8,788 nt of DNA from CAZEMR01 sp964513465. GTDB taxonomy: Bacteria > Bacteroidota > Ignavibacteria > Kapaibacteriales > UBA2268. Of the stretch, positions 5,902-8,788 are shown in pieces. The notes under the pieces are model-generated. The model ran no database searches. It had not been told where the DNA came from and worked only from the letters and a program-made list of their open reading frames with translations. The stretch lies in assembly GCA_964513465.1 (NCBI GenBank), contig CAZEMR010000105.1, positions 1 through 8,788 of the forward strand, written 5' to 3'. Each line of letters begins with the position of its first letter. Position 1 is the stretch's first letter. The position numbers were made by a program, and so were the translations under genes.

Positions 5902-7261
5902 AATGAAATATGATATTGCCAAATGCCGCCCGGCCTCGTATAACCCGCGATTGCTGACCGATGACAAAAAGGAATTGCTTGCGCAAAGCCTCAGCGAGTG
6001 CGGAGTATTGAAGCCGATTATCGTTAACGGCAACGGGACAATCATTGCAGGCCATCAGCGAACGAATGCGATGAAACTCCTCGGCATTACTCATGCGCCG
6101 GCATTTATAATCGACGGGATTAACCGTACCGACGAAGTGCGCTTCAATCAGTTCCACAATGGCGCGGATATTGAAATCTCCGGCCATCCGGATAAGATCA
6201 TGATCGACTGCGAACGCGAGGGCTGGAATTTCGTGTCCCACAAATCAATTAATATCATCGCCAAAGGCTCTCATAACGGCGTGCTAAAAAAAGAGCTGGC
6301 CCGGCTGCTTATGCGCTACGGCGATTTCACCTCATGCATTATCGATCATAATGGCCGCTGCATCGTGTCATCGGAATACGCCGCTGTCTGCAAAATGCTT
6401 CGACGCGATCTTTGGATTTATAAATGCGGCCCGGAATTGTCCGCCCGGGTTAAATACTACTTCGCGCAGGATTACGGGGTTTTCTCGTATTCGCATATCG
6501 AAAAGCATACCTATATTCAATCGCTTGCGCAGATGCACCGGCTCGAGGGCAGATCGAAACGCAAAAGCCGGCTCTATGAAAATCTGGTATTGCCGAATGT
6601 CAACAAACGGCAGCGCATTCTGGATTTCGGCGCGGGCATGTTTGCCTATGTTAATCACCTTTCGCGAATGGGATATAATATCCGCAGCCTTGAATTCTAC
6701 TACCGGAAAAATCATGACCTCGCGATTGATGTGAAATTCGTGAACAGATGTATCGATGATCTGATCTCGAATATCCGGCGCAATGGCCTTTTCGATGTGG
6801 TCATCTGCGATTCGGTGCTGAACTCGGTCGATTCCCCCGAATCCGAGCGGGCGGTTGTCGATACATGCCGGGCGCTCTGCAAACCCGGCGGTCTGATATT
6901 CCTCTCAGGCCGCTTGCTGGACGGAGTCAACCGGCGAAGGAACGCCTCGATTTCGTCGGATAAGACCAATTATCTGTATTTCCTTGATCTCAACGGCTTT
7001 ACGGGCAATCTGCGCTATGGGCATTGGTATTTCCAGAAATTTCATACAAAAAGCGAGATTAAAAGTATTACCCGGCGGGTCGGACGCCTGATCGGATCCG
7101 ATTACACAACGCACGTATTCCGGCTTATGCTGGAGAATTCCAATCCGCTGAGCAGAGCCGATGCGCATAAGGCAATCGATCATGAATTCTCGCTGCCATT
7201 GCCCGGCGGAAGTTATCAGCGGGCAAGCGAAGTCCGGGAGGCAATATCGAATTTCTATTAA
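5891..7261 (+). CDS. ParB-like domain fused to a class I SAM-dependent methyltransferase
   Basis: The 456-residue protein starts with a ParB-like domain: CRPASYNPR (12-20), a helix, GVLKPIIVNGNGTIIAGHQR (38-57) and TNAMKLLG. IIAGHQR is the signature of the fold's nucleotide/phosphate site. A middle region (about 115-235) is basic and cysteine-containing. The methyltransferase follows: motif I ILDFGAGMFAYV (243-254), an acidic strand end LEF (267-269), FDVVICDSVLNSV (301-313) and CKPGGLIFLSGR (330-341). The ending HEFSLPLPGGSYQRASEVRE recalls phage ParB-methyltransferase proteins I know of in outline. There is no DPPY/NPPY motif (m6A/m4C) and no PC motif (m5C), so the substrate is unknown; a modified base or small molecule is possible. 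It overlaps the preceding ParB-like gene by 11 nt, implying joint action. Neither domain is truncated. Confidence 0.8.
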   Translation: MAFEMKYDIAKCRPASYNPRLLTDDKKELLAQSLSECGVLKPIIVNGNGTIIAGHQRTNAMKLLGITHAPAFIIDGINRTDEVRFNQFHNGADIEISGHPDKIMIDCEREGWNFVSHKSINIIAKGSHNGVLKKELARLLMRYGDFTSCIIDHNGRCIVSSEYAAVCKMLRRDLWIYKCGPELSARVKYYFAQDYGVFSYSHIEKHTYIQSLAQMHRLEGRSKRKSRLYENLVLPNVNKRQRILDFGAGMFAYVNHLSRMGYNIRSLEFYYRKNHDLAIDVKFVNRCIDDLISNIRRNGLFDVVICDSVLNSVDSPESERAVVDTCRALCKPGGLIFLSGRLLDGVNRRRNASISSDKTNYLYFLDLNGFTGNLRYGHWYFQKFHTKSEIKSITRRVGRLIGSDYTTHVFRLMLENSNPLSRADAHKAIDHEFSLPLPGGSYQRASEVREAISNFY

Positions 7262-7312
7262 AAATATATTCTAATTAATTCACTTTTTACCGACACATAA
7301 TGACGGATATTT
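7262..7312 (+). promoter_or_regulatory. Short AT-rich leader before the terminase genes, with second palindrome-like site
   Basis: These 51 bases separate the methyltransferase stop from the small terminase ATG. They begin AT-rich and end with GACACATAATGAC at 7292-7304, an imperfect inverted repeat that matches 11 of 13 bases of the palindrome at 4982-4994. CATAAT at 7296-7301 would pass as a -10 box, but no good -35 lies 16-18 bp upstream. There is no stem-loop with a T tract, so read-through from upstream is likely. Together this suggests extra control of the terminase pair. Confidence 0.45.
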
Positions 7313-7774
7313 ATGAAATCAAAATCGAAAATTAACAAAGTAACTCAGCTCGAAAAACAGGACAGAATACTCATCCTCGCTAAGGCATATCTGAAAGGCC
7401 GGAAAAGCTATAACGATCTCTTCCGCTTGTATTGCCGGGATGTGCACGATAAGGACGGCAACCTGAAATACAAGGGCTGGGGCATATCCCGAAGGCAGTT
7501 CGAGAGGTATATGTCCGAGGTCAGGGATTATATCCACGACAGCGTAGCCGATGCGCTCGATATTAACGAGGAATTCAAGGCGATGTATCTGGAGCTTTAC
7601 GATGTCTATCAGCAGGCGCGGAAGGATAAGGATCTGAAGACCTCGCTCGGGGCGCTCAAGCAAATCGCCGATCTTTTGGGACTCGAAGCTCCGATCAGGA
7701 TAGAATCCCGTTCGACGATTACGCTCGGCGAGATTCCCGACGATCTGGCCGAAGAACTCGAATACGAAGAATAA
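7313..7774 (+). CDS. Terminase small subunit, probable
   Basis: The protein has 153 residues. Residues about 13-75 look like a helix-turn-helix DNA-binding region: EKQDRILILAKAYLKGRKSY, then GWGISRRQFERYMSEVRDYI as the likely recognition part. Residues 80-125 are a long helical stretch (INEEFKAMYLELYDVYQQARKDKDLKTSLGALKQIADLLGLEAP). The 'A.K...D...A..ALK.IADL.GL' ending is typical of phage small terminases, where this region drives ring assembly. The acidic C-terminus (DDLAEELEYEE) would contact the large subunit. The small subunit recognises the packaging start site and stimulates the motor. Its start lies 3 nt before the large-terminase pattern's usual neighbour: the stop at 7772-7774 is followed 3 nt later by the large-terminase ATG. 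The ribosome site is weak (ACGGA, 5 nt away). Confidence 0.75.
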   Translation: MKSKSKINKVTQLEKQDRILILAKAYLKGRKSYNDLFRLYCRDVHDKDGNLKYKGWGISRRQFERYMSEVRDYIHDSVADALDINEEFKAMYLELYDVYQQARKDKDLKTSLGALKQIADLLGLEAPIRIESRSTITLGEIPDDLAEELEYEE

Positions 7775-7777
7775 GTC

Positions 7778-8788
7778 ATGCGTAAAATGGCCAATATACC
7801 AACAAACTTTGCAAAGATATTCACCCGGAACCGATACAAGCGGCCCCGGCATATTGAGTATCTCGAGAAGAAATTAGTTCAGGTATATAATGGCGAAATC
7901 GACCGGCTTATAATTACGATGCCACCACGGCACGGGAAATCCGAGCTTACCTCGAAATACTTCCCGGCCTGGTGGCTTTTGAATAATCCCGCCGCACGGA
8001 TAATCCTCGTCAGCTACGAAAGCCAGTTCGCCTCGCGCTGGAGCATGGCCGCCAAAGAGATTTATCGCAGGTTCAGGCCCGGCGATATGCTTAAAATCGA
8101 TCAGCAGGATTACTGGCTTACCCCGGCGGGCGGGTTTATGAACGCTATCGGTGTCGGCGGCGCGATTACCGGCAAAGGAGCGGATTTGATTATTGTGGAT
8201 GATCCCGTTAAAAATGACGAACAGGCGCTCTCGGGGACTTACCGGAATAAAACATTCAGCTTTTTTAATTCGACGCTTTATACACGGCTCGAACCCGGAG
8301 GACGGATCGTGATAATCCAGACCCGTTGGCATAAGGACGATCTGGCCGGGCGGTTGCTCGAAGCCGCTCAATCCGGCGATGGCGATAAATGGGATGTGGT
8401 TAATCTTCCCGCGATTGCTGACGGCGATTGCGTTCTCGGGCGCGAGGCCGGCGAAGCGCTCTGGCCGGAAAGATTCTCGCTCGAAAATATCGACAAAATC
8501 AAAAAGCAGCTTGGCTCCTATTGGTTCTCGGCTCTCTATCAGCAGGATCCGATCTCGGGCGAACATCAGATAATTAATCCCGATCTGTGGCAATATTATT
8601 CGCCGGATATGATCGACGAAAAGCCATATATTATTCAGGTGTGGGATACCGCGTTTAAATCCGGCGAGATGAATGATTACACGGCCTGCACGACTTGGAT
8701 ATGCAATCGCTTCGGATTTTTCCTGATTGATTTATTCCACGGCAAACCCGCCTATCCGGAGCTGAAAAAGCAATTGGAGATTCAGTAT
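7778..8788 (+). CDS. terL: Terminase large subunit (partial, cut by right edge)
   Basis: This is the packaging motor: an ATPase that threads DNA into the procapsid and a nuclease that cuts it. The 337 visible residues include Walker A PPRHGKSE (49-56), Walker B LIIVDDP (137-143, with Asp141/Asp142), the coupling region IIQTRWHKDDLAGRLL (179-194) and SALYQQDP (251-258). The RNase H-like nuclease begins at VWDTAFKSGEMNDYTACTTW (288-307), where Asp290 is the expected first metal ligand. PPRHGKSE with SALYQQDP places it in the group of terminases with a Terminase_6-type C-terminus. The remaining nuclease residues lie beyond the window. ATG 7778 is chosen as the first in-frame start after the small terminase; ATG 7787 is also possible. 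Neither has a strong ribosome site, so coupling to the small terminase (3-nt gap) is likely. Confidence 0.92.
   Translation, partial: MRKMANIPTNFAKIFTRNRYKRPRHIEYLEKKLVQVYNGEIDRLIITMPPRHGKSELTSKYFPAWWLLNNPAARIILVSYESQFASRWSMAAKEIYRRFRPGDMLKIDQQDYWLTPAGGFMNAIGVGGAITGKGADLIIVDDPVKNDEQALSGTYRNKTFSFFNSTLYTRLEPGGRIVIIQTRWHKDDLAGRLLEAAQSGDGDKWDVVNLPAIADGDCVLGREAGEALWPERFSLENIDKIKKQLGSYWFSALYQQDPISGEHQIINPDLWQYYSPDMIDEKPYIIQVWDTAFKSGEMNDYTACTTWICNRFGFFLIDLFHGKPAYPELKKQLEIQY

Noticed and set aside
5179..6045. Long minus-strand frame of 288 codons opposite the two ParB-type genes
   Set aside because: It lies antisense to two genes with clear ParB motifs, overlapping starts and ribosome sites. Its product has no recognisable motif; it is a codon-bias shadow.
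7319..7852. Minus-strand frame of 177 codons opposite the small terminase
   Set aside because: It spans the terminase gene junction in antisense, has no ribosome site and shows no family pattern.
7874..8593. Minus-strand frame of 239 codons opposite the large terminase
   Set aside because: The plus strand encodes Walker A, Walker B and nuclease motifs in this stretch, so the antisense frame is a shadow.

Overview
The window is a piece of a tailed-phage genome, either a free phage or a prophage. Every gene that can be assigned belongs to DNA packaging, head assembly or the modules usually beside them. There is no integrase, tRNA, rRNA, insertion sequence or recognisable host gene, so the host cannot be named. 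GC content is roughly half. Several genes have strong Shine-Dalgarno sequences of the GGAGG type, and stop/start overlaps are common, as expected of a bacterial phage with tight operons.

The left arm (about 1-4836) is one leftward operon on the minus strand. Read in its own direction it has a Mu gpI-like head maturation protease fused to a scaffold (3610-4836), with a nested scaffold-only start at 4290. Next come the HK97-fold major capsid protein (2663-3610), a 63-residue protein (2457-2648) and a head decoration protein with an extra C-terminal beta-rich domain (1656-2453). These are followed by a DUF1320/Mu gp36-like head-completion protein (1207-1644) and a probable Mu gp37-like protein (749-1210). 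Last are two small membrane proteins: one TM plus coiled coil (373-756), and a three-TM protein that leaves the window (1-380). The last two could be a lysis (holin/spanin-like) pair.

The divergent region (4837-5005) has no convincing gene. It holds paired AT-rich boxes near the leftward start and a perfect 13-bp palindrome just before the rightward genes. A near copy of that palindrome (11 of 13 bases) lies just before the small terminase gene.

The right arm (5006-8788) is on the plus strand. It has a 71-residue protein of unknown function, a ParB/Srx-like protein, a fused ParB-like plus SAM-methyltransferase protein, a probable small terminase and the large terminase (ATPase plus start of nuclease, cut by the right edge). 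The first three overlap by 4 and 11 nt; the terminase pair has its own short leader.

The packaging motor would pump DNA into a procapsid built from capsid and scaffold, which the protease then matures and the decoration protein stabilises. The unusual points are the back-to-back arrangement of terminase and head genes with no portal gene between them, and the tandem ParB-type proteins, one carrying a methyltransferase without the standard DNA-methylase catalytic motifs.
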